Positions 44,926-58,303 of a stretch of DNA of 64,000 nt are shown piece by piece. How positions within the stretch are numbered: position 1 is the stretch's first letter; each line of letters starts with the position of its first letter. The stretch comes from Casuarius casuarius (taxonomy: Eukaryota > Chordata > Aves > Casuariiformes > Casuariidae): NCBI GenBank assembly GCA_003342895.1, contig PTFA01000400.1, positions 494,619 to 558,618 of the forward strand, written 5' to 3'. The notes below the pieces were generated by a model. That model had not been told where the DNA came from and did not search any database. It saw only the letters and a list, made by a program, of their open reading frames with translations. The position numbers and the translations under genes were made by a program.

Positions 44926-47900
44926 GAAAAGGATTCCCCAGGTGCTCCTGGCCCTCCACCACCACGGTCAGCGCCTGAACCCTCCCAGGTCCCACCAGCT
45001 TCGACCAGATGGGATCTTCCTTGCGAAAGATCCTGCTTTGTGTGACAGATCAGCAGCAGCGACTTAGAAAAGGAGCAGCTTAAAAACTACTNCTAGGATT
45101 TCTGTTTTCATTTGTTTGTTTGTTTTTCTTTTAGGAACCACAAACAAGCTGCTTCTGTCTGCGTATGATGCTTGGCTAACCTTGACGGTGGCAGAGGTGG
45201 CCAGGTGATGTTCACCTGCAGCGCAGCTGGGCAATAAGCAGCCTCCAAGGTGCTCTTCTCTCCAAAGGTTTTTCAGGTATTTTCATGTCTTAGAGAGGTC
45301 AGTGTTCTGCCGAGACACACAAAGGACTAAGGAGGTGTTTCTGGATCCACTCTTAGAGTAGTGGTTTTGCTATGTCCTGCCTAAGCTGGACCATGTTGTA
45401 TCTTGCCTTTCCCAGGCTTATACAAAACAGGAAGATAATCTAAAATAAATCCCCAGTCCATGTCCTGTGGTTGTCAAGTCAAACAATTGCAAGGTTGTTG
45501 TGGCTCTCACTGTGAAGAGGTGACCCTGCAGCAAGTCTGGTTTGTTGCCAACCCTGCGGCTGAGCACTGATCCGGGGCGAGCAGGGGGACGAGCTCCCAA
45601 GTGCTCACCCAAACCGTGGGCAAAGCAAACCGTCCAGGCTCTGTGCCTGTCCCTGTCCCTGCCCTAAGTCACGCTCTCTAGGGAGCAGGGTGGCAGCCTT
45701 CATGCTGGATTTCCAGATCACCCACAAATGACATCTCCGTATTAGACCTTGACCCAAATCCTGTGGGAGGGATCACTCGGATAATGGAGTATTTTCAAAG
45801 ATGTCCCCATGCCCCCNGTCCGGGGTCAAGCACAGCGGTGCAGGCTGTGGGCTGCACAACGCGTGGGCTGGGGCTGCCTCGGCACCAGGGCTGTCCCTCG
45901 CCTGACGTTGGTGCTCCGTGGAAAGTGGAGAACCTGGGAACCGCTCTGCTGGGCACCGAGTGTCCTGCGAGCAGACCCATGGAAAAGCCCTGCAGCCCCT
46001 GAAACCTGCTGCAGTCCTGAAGAAGCTGAGCGCNATGACATCCTGCTTTCAGGGACCGTCGATTTCCTCCCCCACCTTCCCGGCTGGCCGCGCAGGGTCC
46101 GAGGCTTGCTCGTGTTTGCTGGCAGTGGTGAGGAAGCAGCGTCTGGAGACAAAAGTGCTGGTAGGCCCTGGGCTGAGCTTTGTGAGGGGTTGCTGGTTCT
46201 TCGTGTGTTGAGTCTGTGTGTTTATACGTAAACATGCCTCCNTGGCTTCTGCTGTTGCAATATCTCCCAGCTCTTCCTGGCTCCTGGAGGGAGGCAGAGT
46301 AGCATTGCCGAAACACTTGGAGACCTGACCGATGGCTCATTGCACGGTGTGGAGCCAGGGCTGTATCTGCGGCCGGGCTCCAAGCACATGAGCATCCCTC
46401 CCTGAGGCTCGGCCCTGCCAGGCGCTAGGCCCTGTGGACCCCGCTTTGCTCCGGGACTCCAACCTACCATGGAGACTGCCCTCAAGCCCCTGCCCTTGGC
46501 CAGCCGTCGTGCTCCTCACAAGCCCTGTCCCAGCCTGTCCCAGCCAGCTCTGCGTTGCACTCATGCAACTCACTGCTCTGCAGCTGCTGTGCTGCCCTCG
46601 CCCTGGTGCCTCCTATAAACACAGCCCAGATGTCCAGCCCTCGGTCCCCAACCCTGGAGCTGAACAACAGGGTAAAGAGCTGTCTCCAAGCTCTCNGCTC
46701 ATGTGCCCCATAACCAGCCAGCAAAACGCTTGAACGTCTCCCTGGAGTGGCTGGGCTGCGGGTTGGGTGAGACACCAGCGTGTCACACGCGGAGTGGCAT
46801 GAGGTGCAGCAGGCTTCCATTGGGCATGAGGCAGAAAGAGTTGAAAACTGAGCACCTTCTAACCAGTCCTAAAGTGCAAAAATAGCTCTGGACTGTGTTA
46901 CCAGTCCTTTCACTGCTGTTCTGAAGGGCTCTAGGAAATTGGCCCATCCCGTCCATCACAGACCCCTAGCAACCAGCTTTCCAAGTGAGGGGCCACAGAC
47001 GTTTTAGCAGTGGTTCCTCCTGGTGCGTCTCAAAGCACTTCACAAGTGCTAAAGCCGCTGCCACCTCCAGAGCCCAGCAGCCTCTTGGGAGCTCCAGGCC
47101 GCCCTTCTCCCCCGGCTCTCTGCGGATGGGGGCTGCTGGGGAGGCCCTGCCCGCGTCCAGCCTTCAGCTGGGCACGCAGGGACCTGCTCCGCCAGGGCCC
47201 NGGGTGCTTGTGGGGAAACTGCAAACACCTGCTCAGAGCTATCCCAACCCGTCCCAACCCCGAGTGTCTGGCACCAGGCAGAGCCCGCGCNGGGGATGGA
47301 GCCTTTTGGTATCGCTCGTGCCGTAAAGCCTGGGGCTCTGCGGGTAGGCGCTGCCTCGGCTGGGCTGGAAGCTCCCGCATCGGCGCTGGCAGCCGGGTCC
47401 AAGCCCCCGGAACCCAATTCCCACATATTGCATGGGGGGACGGGTGTTCAAAAACTTCCAGCAGTGACTGGAAACCTTGGAAACAGCCCAAACACCAGCT
47501 GGCCTTTAGGCCNTCTGCCAAGGGTAATAGATCTACCCCGAAGCCTGTGCTGCTGCAGTCAGTGCTGAGGAGGGTGCTTGGCTGAGCAGCAGCGTTTGTG
47601 GTGACGGGTCTCTCCAGAGGGCTCGGGGCCAGCGGGGAGAGCAAGCCCCAGCCTTGGTGGCCCAGTGCAGCAGGGCTGTGCTCCTGGAGCAGCCCCGGCA
47701 CCACGGCAGCGCTCGGCCCTGCCTTGGGACAGCAGAGCTGCCAGCTCCTCGCAAGGGGTGTGCAGGGATGTGGTGCAGCTGGGATCTGCTGGGAATGAGG
47801 TGCCGAGTGAANGCCGAATCCCCTGCTGCTGGGAATGTGGAGCCAGCAGACATTGGTGGCAGATTAGCATGCAGCCATGGCACTGTTTCATGCAGGGGAG

Positions 47901-50099
47901 CTGGATANACCAAGCAGGCAAAGGAACAGCTTTCCCAAGCTGGAAGATCGCTCCTTCCCTTCCTGCGGGCGTGTGGGAAAGGGTCAGGCCCAGCTGCTGC
48001 AGTGAGAGAGGTCGCAGACACGGTGACGCTATCGGCATCGCGCCATCTCCAAGCCTGTGCGTTCAGCCTTCCCTCCTTCCACCAGCCGCTGCCGGGAGAA
48101 AAGGGTTAAGAAGCAACAAGACCGAGGAATGAGACCAGGGAATTCAGCTGCTGACGCAGGTAGGAGATCTGCAGGCAAAGCATCCCTGTTATATAGCAAC
48201 GTGGTGTCACAACAGAGCTGAGCAGCTTCGGGGACCTGCACCTCTGAGCTTCCCCCGGGCAGCACCAGCTGTGGGCACNGGGCTTATCCGTGCGGATGCA
48301 GCAACGCAGGGGGGCTCTCCCTGGGCAGCCGCTCCACACAGCAGCCCTCAAATTCCCTGCCGTGACCGGGGGAGTCAGAACTAACGCGGGATGCTCCAGC
48401 ATTCCCTCCCCAGGTCTCACTCCATGATCCCCNCCACTGTCCCCGCGGCTCTGGGGCTCCCTGGGTGCAGCCAGCCTCGCCTGTAGTTGGGCAGCTCGAC
48501 CCTTGCTGTCGTGATGGGAGGGGGTCTGGACAGCCTGTACGTCGTGTGACCCTGTCCTTCCCCTGCACCTCACCTCTGAACCACGCTGCAGGCGTGCTCC
48601 AGGGCACCTCCATGCACTGCTAAGGACAGGCCTCACAAAGGTGTAAAAGCGTCCTGGTGCAGAGCCACCCCGCTGGGAGCAGGAGCAGCAGGACGGCAGC
48701 AGGGCCTGCGTGTGCTGACCTCTTTGTTCTTGAAAAACTGCTCTTCAGCAGCTCAGGCAATAAGAAGAATGAATAAGNCTTAAATCTGTGACACAGGAAG
48801 ATGCTCTTGGCTGTGACATGGTGCTCTGGGCTCTGTTCCCCTGCGTGGGATGGCGCAGGGCAGAGGTGGCCCCGGTCGCCCGCGGGATGCTGCCGTGGGA
48901 CGGGGCTGCTGGCCCTGCCTGTGCCCTGGCTGCAGCCGGTGCGGCGCTGGCGGCTCGGCCGGGCGGGCAGCCACGGCNCGGCACTGTCAGTGCGCCGGGC
49001 ACATCTGGCTCAGGGCTCTGCAGAACAGATGTGAGCAAGGGGCTGTTTTCACCGAGTCGCTTCCACGGCCACTTGTGCTGCCCCTCAAAGAGCCAGTTAN
49101 GAAGTCAGGCCCTGTGGAAATATAATGGGATAATCGATGGGCTATTGTTGCTGGGCTTAATTTAGCCATTCAGGCAGGGAACTGAGCAGCGTGAACGTAC
49201 GTAAGCAGAATCCAGGGAAAGAGATGAATCAGCCCCGAGTCCTCTGTGGAAGCAGAGGATGCTGAGCAGACCCGGGCAGATGTTTTCACCTGCAACCTGC
49301 CAGTCCCGGGGGCTGGCCAGGGCCCCCAAGGCAGCTGCATGTCGGATGCAAGGAGGGTGCAGTTAATGGGGATTCAGTTTGCTTTTTTAATGCCAGATCT
49401 AAAATGGCTGCAGCTGGGCTTAGTGTTAAATACCTGAATTGCCAAAACCCCTGTGCAAGCCGACCAAGCGTAAGGAAGCTGCAGGGCTTGCTGAGGACGA
49501 GGGCCTGAGCCGAACNCACGAGGGGCTCAGCTTGGGAAGGTCGCTGCTTTTCAGCTGCAGACCGGGGACCCCAGCAACCCGCCTGCGAGCGCCCTGGGCA
49601 GGGCGGCATCTGAGGGGAGCTTTGCAGCCTTGGCCCCGTCCAACCTAAATGGCGTTTGGGAGAGCCCCGCCATCCAGGCCACCTTTCCGGCTGGCAGTGC
49701 TTCTTGATGAACAGCCTGACTCTTTCTAGCCTGCATATTTTCTCCTGCTGCTCTGCGGTGGCCACCCCGATACCTGGGGATTCGCCCTTCCTTCTCGCTG
49801 TTTATCTTCTTCACATTCTTTTGGGCTGGCTCATACCCCACCCTGGCAACCCGGCAGGTATGTAGCACATTCAGGCTTTCTTCGTAAATTAGTCACTGTT
49901 CCTGTGACCGGTCTCTTATCGACTTATCTCTGTTGTTCTCTCAGGGGGTTGGTCAGCGTTTCAATCGCTCCCTGGTAAGGAAGTCCTTGAGTCGGTCAGA
50001 GCAAGATCCCAGAGGGCTGAGCCCTCCTCTGTCACCCCCAAATCTCACTGACTCATGTTTTTCTCCATTTTGCCTTCCAGAGCTGGCTGGCTTCACCGT

Positions 50100-50570
50100 A
50101 TCTCCTCCACATCTGCTGGAGCCCAGCTCACCGAACACCTCTCTCAGCTTCNGTCCTCAACTTGTATTACAGAAGTTCCTAAATCAGCTTGATTCAGCTG
50201 NAACTTTTGTACTGAGATCACCACCACGATATCCGCCACTCTGATGCTTAGCGAGCCTCGCGTTCACGGCTCCTTCCTCCCCTCCGTTCCTGCCCCGTTT
50301 CCCCCGCGAGCCGGCCCCAGAGCCCACGCGTTCCCCGAGAGGGATGAGCCGTGTCTTCGGCCTACGTTTCATTCTCCTGTTTTCTGCCGATGTTGCCAGT
50401 CTCCTGCTCTCCATTCTTCCTGTCGCGGGCTTTGCAACACCTCCTGATTTAGTGTCAGCTGCAAACACGCTCCGTGTGCCGTGTACCGCCACTCCCACTC
50501 CATTAAGGAAGATGTTAAATAAGACCAAGCCTGGCTTCACGAGTCCTGTAAAATGTACTGGAGATTAAAT
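50100..50570 (-). mobile_element. Old CR1-like LINE fragment, antisense
   Basis: The plus strand around 50445-50535 (GTGTCAGCTGCAAACACG, then GAAGATGTTAAATAAGACC) matches the reverse complement of the CR1/L2-group block that also appears at 8160-8250 in this window. Flanking sequence is too diverged to set limits. No open frame. Confidence 0.5.
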
Positions 50571-51253
50571 CGGCAGGTTTATTTTGAAATGCCATGGGGT
50601 CTTCTCCAGTGAGTGAGATGCTTTTCACTTTATTAACTGCTTTACAGTGGTGTCTTTGAAGGGTGTAAATCTGCGACGTGGAGTATGTCCAACCTGCGTG
50701 CAGCCCTGCCCTCCCCTGGACGTCGCTCAGGACTTTCCCCGCAGGTAACGGCTCTGCAACAGGCGCTCTCCCAGGCCGACACTTCGCTGAGCCGCGTGTG
50801 TTTCCCTTAGAGCCCCAGCAGCGGGTTTTGGTCGCAGACCCTCCCCAGGCCACGCNCGGCTATGGAAAACACACCCAGGCACCCCGCTGCGGTGCGCACC
50901 AAAGACCTTCCTGAGCCCCCCCTTGTCCCCGCTCCTGCCCTGCACGGCGCAGCGACGGTGCTGCGGGTCTGGACACGCTCCCCGGCGGGCCGGGCGCCCG
51001 TGGGTGTCGGGGCTCAGTGGGGCGGCCCCGCAGCAGCCGTGGCCCGGCAGCCCCCAGCGATGACCCCGCAGCCCCAGCGCCCACCGCATGGCAGCTCCCG
51101 GGGACGTCCCCAGCACGGTGACCCTGGGGAAGCGGGCCCACTGCCAGCACCCTCCCCACCGCCAGCGCCCTCCCCACCGCCGCCTTTTATGGCCCTGCTG
51201 CAGCCGCAGCCCAAACATGGACTGTGGGGAACGGCGGAGAGCAGCGAGGCCCC

Positions 51254-51342
51254 CCCGGCCCGGCCCGGCCCGGCGCGCGTTGCCGAGGGCTGTCCCGGCA
51301 GCGTCCACCCAGCCCAGCCCAGCCCAGCCCAGCCCAGCCCAG
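51254..51342. repeat. CCCGG and CCCAG pentamer repeats
   Basis: About four CCCGG units at 51254-51274, and seven perfect CCCAG units at 51308-51342. Two related pentamers lie within 90 bases. Likely polymorphic. Confidence 0.9.
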
Positions 51343-51449
51343 CCCCGCCAAGGCCAGACGCGGGAGCTGGGTGCTGATGGGCAAATGCCCCAGGGTGGCA
51401 GCTCCCAGCTCACCTGGGAGAGCAGCAAGCGCCTGCAACCCTGCCCCAC

Positions 51450-51562
51450 GCAGCTCCGCATCCCTATGCCTTGCAGCTCCGCATCCCTGCCCCATGCAGC
51501 TCTGCATCCGTGCTCTATGCAGCTCTGCATCCTGCCCCTCGCAGCTCCGCATCCCGCCCCTT
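51450..51562. repeat. 23-base minisatellite, five units
   Basis: Five units of 22-23 bases, each starting GCAGCTCYGCATCC, starting at 51450, 51473, 51496, 51519 and 51541. The last two lack one base. They differ at several positions, so the array is not brand new. The minus strand reads as a pseudo-protein repeat, which I do not treat as a gene. Confidence 0.9.
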
Positions 51563-54500
51563 GCCCTCACCCTGCACCCGTCTGCCGGTTTGCTCAGGCC
51601 TGGAGCGCCTGCCGGTCAGCTCAGCATGCCGAGCAGGGCAGCGTGCCTTCGCGCGTCCCTGTCACCCTCCAGACCTGCAGGGATCTGGGAGAGCCTGCAG
51701 CTGCGCAGTGTCCGGAGCAGCACGGCTCGGCTCGCACGCAGCCGGGGCACGGTCACGGTCACCGTTTTCGCTCGCGTGCTGCAGACGAGGCAGCTCTAAC
51801 GGTCGCTGGCTGGAGGTGCTGGATAACCACAGAGCAGCACCGCCGGTCTGCTTCACCTGCCTCCTCCCCGGGGCCGAGAGGCAGAGCAGGAAGGGGGACG
51901 GCGGTCACGGTCACCAGTGCTGGGGACCCTCCGCCCTGCCTGGCACCCTGGGCAGGGCTCGTGAGAAGCGTGCGGCCCCGGCGAGCCGGGCTGCCCGTCC
52001 GGAGGAAAGGGTGTGCCCGTGAAAGCAGCGGGCGTGTGTCAGAAACGAAACAACCGCGACCATCCCCGCGCTGCCACCCGCGGCACGGCAGGGCTTCTGC
52101 GCGCCCGGTTGTTCCCTGTGACCCCGGGGCTCCAGCAGCTCCTCGCCCCCGTTGCTGACCTGGCCAGGTATAGCCAAAGCTGGCTCCGCCGGGGGTCATC
52201 GCAGGCTGGAGCAAGCGCAGACCTCGCTGCAACGGCCAACACCGTCGCCCGGGGGCCCAGGAGGGTTGGAACGGGGCTGCTGCAGCTGCGCGTCCTCCAG
52301 GCTGGGCAGCGCACGGGGCAAGTCCGGCTTTCTGCACGCTGCAGCGCCCAGACACCTCTCACCGTTTGCAGCTCCTCAGTCTTCCCCGCGCAACCCTTGT
52401 TCCGCCAGCTCCCCTCCGTTCGCAGGGCCACTCGCTTGTGCAACGAGATCAACCTCCATAAATCAAAAAGTCTGCTGGGATGAGTCCTCTTGTGCCACTA
52501 GTGTCCCCCCAGGCAGCGATCTCCCCTTGCCTGTCACCCCACGGGAGAAGGCAGCCCGGTAAGTGTTCCTGGGGTGACGGGGGGAGCAGGGCTGAGGAGC
52601 ACCGCCAAATCCAGCAGAGCTGGTGTCCACGTCTGACGGTGCCGTGGAGCGAGGGAGCCTGGGCCGTGTCCCCCGCCTCACGCGGCGAAGCTGGCCACTG
52701 TCACCGAGCAGTGTCCCGCGCCCTGCGCAGCAGGGACAAGCAGCAGGTCGCTGGTGCAGCACCTCCCGTGAGGTGGGACGTGCTGCAGCGCTTTCTGCCA
52801 GCACCAGCACAGCTGTCCTCTCCTGCTGGTGTTTCGGCCTTCCAAAATCCGGGCGGACGTTGGGACAGAAAAGGGAGAGGGGCCGGGGGAGCTGGGCCGG
52901 GCTGCAGCTCTGCTGGCTCCGTCTGCTGCAAGGGGAAAATCCGGGACCGAGCCACGGGGCTAGATTTGCATGTGGGCTTGCAGCGCTCCTCCAGCGCGGG
53001 CATCACGTTTCCTGGCCGAGGCAGCGAGTCCCCGGGGCCCAGGATGATGGTAACGACAAACCTCCACGACTCGGTGTTACAGCGCCTGTGTGCCCTGCCC
53101 TCCCCGTCTGCCTGGGTGCTTCATTAGTGTCATCAGCCTTTCCTAAAGTCCCCGTACTGTTTGCAGGGCTAAAACAGAGCAGACCTTCCCAGCTCTAGCA
53201 CTTGCACGTGTCCTCTATACTCTTGCATATGGCCCTGCTGCTCTTTTCTGGTCAAAGTGGAAAAACTGCTTTGGTTGATTCCTTTCTCACATTCTCCTGG
53301 ATGCCAGGAGCATTGGCAGCGAGCAGAGTAGCAGAGCCAGAAACATGGCAAGTGTCCGTTCAGCTCTTGGGATCGGGGACTGAGCTAGGATCAAATGCAA
53401 ACGCGAAGAGGAGCATCTCTCTCACGGAAAATGGAGCGTGGAAGGGGACACTAGCACAGCCGCGTTTCAGGGATGCATCGCCTCAGCAGAAGGTCGTGAC
53501 AGGTTTTGCCCGTGCTGCTGCCTCCGCGGCCAGGTTAGCTCGGCCTCAGCGAGCAGCTGCCGGTAGCACGACTGAGCTGCTCGGGGGTTGTCATACGTCC
53601 CGTGAGATGGTCCCAGCCCTCCTCAGACACTGACCACTGGTTACATCTTGGAGTGGGATTTCCAAAGCCGAGTCTAGAGAGCTCAACGGGAAAGGCAAAA
53701 CTTTGGGCAAACGTGCAAGGAGCCCTTCTGCCTTGGCTCAGAGCCGCACTAAGGGCTGGGGGGTTGGTGGGCTTTTCCAGCTCCCAGGTATTCCTGTGTC
53801 ATGGAGTTTCANCCATGCAAACAACAAGCAAGAGAGTTACAAAAAGAGCTGACCACATCCTGCACGGCCAGCCTGGGAGAAAGTGTCTCCTTTCTCCTTG
53901 CTCTCTAATCCATCACAGGGAAACCTAACCAGATCCAACTGTGGGGAACTGAAATTGTTCCAGTTGCGACTCGAAACAAAGAGCATTTTTTTCACAATAA
54001 CTGTAGACCTCGTTCAGTGGGCTGGGTGGAGCTGCCCGTTGCGTGGAGCTCCTCTGCTGACATTGGTTGTCAGCCTAACAACCGCTCTGCTGCTCGGCTG
54101 GGAGTTTGGGGCTGGGCGTTGGAGCCGCTGGGCGATGGCCTGTGCAGGCAGCGGATGGAGGCGAGAAGAAAGTGAGCGCGACGGTCCCCTGGGGTCTTTG
54201 GCACCCGGCTCCCCAGACGCGGCTGGGACACGGCGGAGCTGCTCCTCGGCCGCCCCCGGAGGCCGGCTGCCGCTGGGGGGACCGGCTGGGGACGGCGCGG
54301 GAGGCAGGGCAGCGAGCGTGCGAGGCGAGGGGACCCATGTCCTGCACCACAGAGGTCCGGGAGGTGCAAAAGCCTTCTGCGGTCCCTCGGGCTGGGGAAA
54401 TGCATCTGGGGGGCATTTCACCCCCCCCCTTCCTGGGGTGGCTGGATGAGGCCGTCTCCTCGTGCTGGGAGAGCTGGTGCTGCCGGCCTCGGAGAGCAGG

Positions 54501-57164
54501 GAGCGGCTGGGGCTTCTCCCGCCGGACCGGCTGAGCGGCCGCATCCTGCCCCGCAGACTGGGTGCTGGTGCACGTCGGAGCAGCAGAGGGGGGAGCCCAG
54601 GAAACGAAGCCTCTCTCGCACGGCCTGAGAGGCAGCTGCAGCTCCCAGAACCTGCTCAGCATCCCCAGGGGAAACCAGACAGCGAGCAGCAGCCTAAAAA
54701 TAGCTGCTCAGGGCACACGCACGCTCGCCTGCCACGGCGGGGAGGGAGAAGGGAGAGGGGCTGCAGCTTCCCATGGAACGGCCCCCAGCCCCGGCCGTGC
54801 CCCGTCTGCCCAGCACAGCAAGCGGCTTTCCAGCAGTTTGAGGGAGAGCAGCTCCAACTCACTGCTTTCCTGGGGGGATGCTGACACCTCCCTTTGCCAG
54901 ACCCAAATTACCCGCTGCCCTTTTCCCAAGGACCCTCTCTGGGATGGCTCCCAGCAAATGCAAGGCAGCCGGTGACGGGCCCCTTTGGCAGCACCAGCGC
55001 TGCTTCTGCCCCGACGCTCCCAGCAGCGCCCGACCCCGGGTGCCTGACCCCGGGCCTGACCCCGGGCAGCTTCTGGCGACCGTCGCGTCATTCTGCCGGC
55101 CGCGCTGGGCTCCTCTCCCCCGCGCCAGGGTTATTCATAGGTGAAAATGGTGCATCCAGTTTGTGAGACTCTGTGCTTGGGACGTACTGGCAGCTGTGTG
55201 GCACCCCGTGAAACCGTGCACAGAGGGGCCCAGCCTTCGAGAGGCTGCCATCCCTCTCGTGACAAGACATGGTTCCCATTAAAATGTCTCGATGGATGGA
55301 AATCAAAAGGTGAGGACTCGGCTGAGAAGTTTCCCCTGCTCGGCAAGGTCCTCGGTGCGGCGGGTTTCTCGGGTTGCAGGACCTCTCTGGAAGGGAACAC
55401 CCTGCTCTGCAGTGCTGCTTTGCCGCTCGCTTTTGTGTAACTTGCAAATTCTTTCTCTCCTGCAAAGCCTCCACTTGAACATTCGGCAAGAAAGAGCATC
55501 CGAGGGGCATGCACAGACATCTGGACACCAGGACGGTGTCAGCCCCGACAAGGGGGACAGGACCGGTCTCCAGCTGGGCCGGTGTCCTGCAGGTTCCCCT
55601 GGAGTCCAGTTCGGGTCCCTCAGCAAATAGGCGGCTTTACACAACCGAACACAGGCAGGGCAAGGAGGGGCAGGGTTTGGGGGAGCCAGGCTGACCAGCC
55701 CGAGGCCGGCACGCTCCCCCCGGCAGCGCCCCCCCCGCTTCTGCGCGGCTCTGTCCAGGCAGCAGCTTGAACCAGGCGGGAGTCGTCCGCCCACTGCCGC
55801 AGCGGGGCAGAGCCAAGCGCGGGTGGTTTGCCCTCCGTAATGCCCGTGCAATGGACTAGGAGATTATTAACGTTTTCATTTAAGGGATTTATATGCTGTG
55901 GCAATCCCAGCCAGACGCAGGGCCGAGCTTTCCGCAGCGGCAGGGCGACCTGCTCGAGGCGGGGGCTGGCAGGGCTCCGCGGCGTCGGAGCGGCGTGCCG
56001 AGCCCTGCGTGTCCGCCGGGGCCGACGAGCGAACCGTAACCCTCGGCGCTGCCTGACGCCCCGCCGGCTCGGCACAGGTGTGCTGGGGCCACCAGCTCTC
56101 ACGGTTTCTGCTGCAAAAACACAGGCGNCCTCCCGCCCCCCCACTCAAACCTGTGTGCTTTCAAATGGTTTAATGCAGTTCAACTTGGGTTGGACTAAGC
56201 AGCTTTATGGAAGAGAGCTCTCTAGTGACAGCGTAATGCATGGAGGGCGGACAGCGTTCCCAGTAAATCTTCCCGAAACCTTTGAAAACATAAATACTTG
56301 GTGTAATCCTCTGAGAGGATAAAGTGCCAGGGCAGTTGCTGGGCTGGCGAAATCGCGTTGCAATCAGCCACGAGCCGGCTCCGACTAAACCCGCGAAGGC
56401 GCTGCTTGGTGGAGCGGCACTGGCGGAAGGAAGCCGGCCGGCTGCCCGGGCAGGATGCTGAAGGGAAGGCTGCCGGGGAGCGGGGCTGCCGCCCCGGTTC
56501 AGGTGCAGGGAGGATAGAAACTGCCTGACCGCAGAGCTGCGCGCTCGCTTCCTCCCTGCGCCTGCAGCGAGCAGCCGCGTGCAGGCAGGGCTCGGCCCCG
56601 GCGGCGCAGGGCCGGGCGCGCGGCTGGGCCCCGCACCCTGCCCCGGCCAGGTGGCAAGAANCAGCAGCGCCGCTCCGAAACCGAGCCGTCTCTGTCGGCT
56701 GCTGCGATCTGTGGCCGCTGGGCTCTAGCGGTGGATTCGCCGGAGGGGAAGAGGCCGCAGCCCCCTCGCTGGGCTGAGTCGTGGCCACGGCTGCAGAGCC
56801 CCCCCCACCCATGTCATGGTGTCGGATCCGTTTCAGCAGCTCGTGCCTGAGGGAACCGTATGCCCGGAGCAAGGATGCCGCAACTATTTACATAGAGACA
56901 AGACCAAGCGGCAGACTGAGACCACAGGCCCAAACGCAGCTCCCTCCACCGCCTCCTCTGCAGACCCCGCAGAGCAGCCCCGGCCGCCCGCTGCCCGGCC
57001 GCTCNGCNGGGCCCCGGCGCACNGTGCAGACGCCCGGGCCGTAAGAAGTAGCGTTGCATAAGGGTTCAGAGACCACACCACCGGCTGCCCCTCGGCAGCG
57101 GCGTTCAGCGCTCTGGAAAATGACAGCAGCCGGCAGAGAGCAGCGGAGCAGGGTGGCTGGCTCA

Positions 57165-57193
57165 CCCCGGCCCCGGCCCCGGCCCCGGCCCCG
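57165..57193. repeat. CCCCGG hexamer repeat (GGGGCC on the minus strand)
   Basis: Four full CCCCGG units plus CCCCG. The minus strand is a GGGGCC tract able in principle to form a G-quadruplex. Lies in a CpG-rich block. Confidence 0.9.
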
Positions 57194-57796
57194 CAGCACT
57201 TGGGAAGGGTGGGGAACTTGCCGTGAGCACCGGAGGCAGCGAGGGCTTCGCTGGTGCACCCGGCCAGCGCTGGGCGACCTCAGCTGTGCGTAATTCCCTA
57301 GCAGTGAAGCGGGACATGGGCCGGCAAGGCTGCTGCCTGCACCTCTTGCTGCAGCCCCCGAAGGTGTCCCAGCCCAACCCAGTAATTACTGCTTTTGTCT
57401 GGGGGCAATATCTGTCTCATCACTGGGGTGCCCTGGGAGGGGCGGCCGGGGTACCGGCTTGCGTGATGCCGACGTGCTCTGCCGGAGCAGCTGCTCCCTG
57501 CCTCCAGCGGGTGCAGTCGCAGCACCGCTGTGCCAGGCGCTGCGCGAGCGGCTAACGGGAGAGCGTGCCCACCCGGAGCCGCAGGGCTGCCGCTGCAGAG
57601 AGCGGGAGAGGGGGAAAGCGCTCTGCCTCCTGCAGCCTGCTCCTTCCGCAGGGTACCGTCCCGATCCGGTCCAGGTACGGAGGGGCTGCAGTGTCCCCCA
57701 TCCCCTTCTCCCTCCTCCCTGCGCCGCGGTCGGTGGGGGCAGCTTGCGGGAGCAGCCGCCGGGGCCGTGCCCGCCTCGCCGCCCTGCCCTGCCCGT

Positions 57797-57900
57797 CCCA
57801 CTTTGAAGTGGGCGGCTCATGGCTATATCTAAGTGCAGGCGCATTCTCCTCCGCCGTAATCTTAGCAAATAAATAAATCAATCAATCTCTGCACTTAAAT
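57797..57900. promoter_or_regulatory. Nested inverted AAGTG-core array, candidate enhancer
   Basis: A perfect palindrome CCCACTT-TG-AAGTGGG (57797-57812) is followed by TAAGTGCAG (57830-57838) and its exact reverse complement CTGCACTTA (57889-57897). All four arms carry the AAGTG core of NKX2-type homeodomain sites; TGAAGTG and TTAAGTG fit the TNAAGTG consensus. Between them lie CTATATCTAAG and a run of AATAAATAAATCAATCAATC. The block is an AT-rich island between CpG-rich segments. Function is inference. Confidence 0.4.
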
Positions 57901-58261
57901 AGCTTAGAGTGACCAGCTTGGCTTCCTCTGCAGCCTGGGAAGGCCTGGGAGAGCCTAATCCCTCTCGGGAAGATTTGCTTGTGTGGGTGGGAGCACAGGA
58001 TAAGGCGGCTGGGCTGCGCCCCTGGGTGCGCTGGGGTTTCCACCCGCTGAACCCCCAAAATCCCGGCAGAAAGCCCTTCGCCCCCGGGTTTGCCCACCGC
58101 CCGTCAAGGAGGGAGCGGTACCGAGCGCCTGGCGGAGGAGCGGGCACGGGGCCTTGGCTGCTCGCGGGGGACGAGAGCCCCGTCGGGAAACGCACCCGGG
58201 CCGAGGGCGCGTGCGGGCAGCGGTGCGGGCCGTGGAGGGGAGCGGGGCCGCGGCTGGCGTC

Positions 58262-58303
58262 GCTGCAGGGGAGGCAGAACGCGCTGCAGGGGAGGCAGAA
58301 CGC
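58262..58303. repeat. 21-base tandem duplication
   Basis: Two perfect copies of a 21-base unit beginning GCTGCAGGGGAGGCAG. Perfect identity suggests a young duplication. Confidence 0.9.

Noticed and set aside
51088..52158. 356-codon Pro/Ala/Arg-rich open frame
   Set aside because: Runs through pentamer repeats and the 23-base minisatellite; low-complexity composition, no domain, and competing frames on both strands.
55303..56322. Overlapping open frames of 110-180 codons in GC-rich intergenic DNA
   Set aside because: No family recognised, no plausible splice structure, and open on both strands at once.
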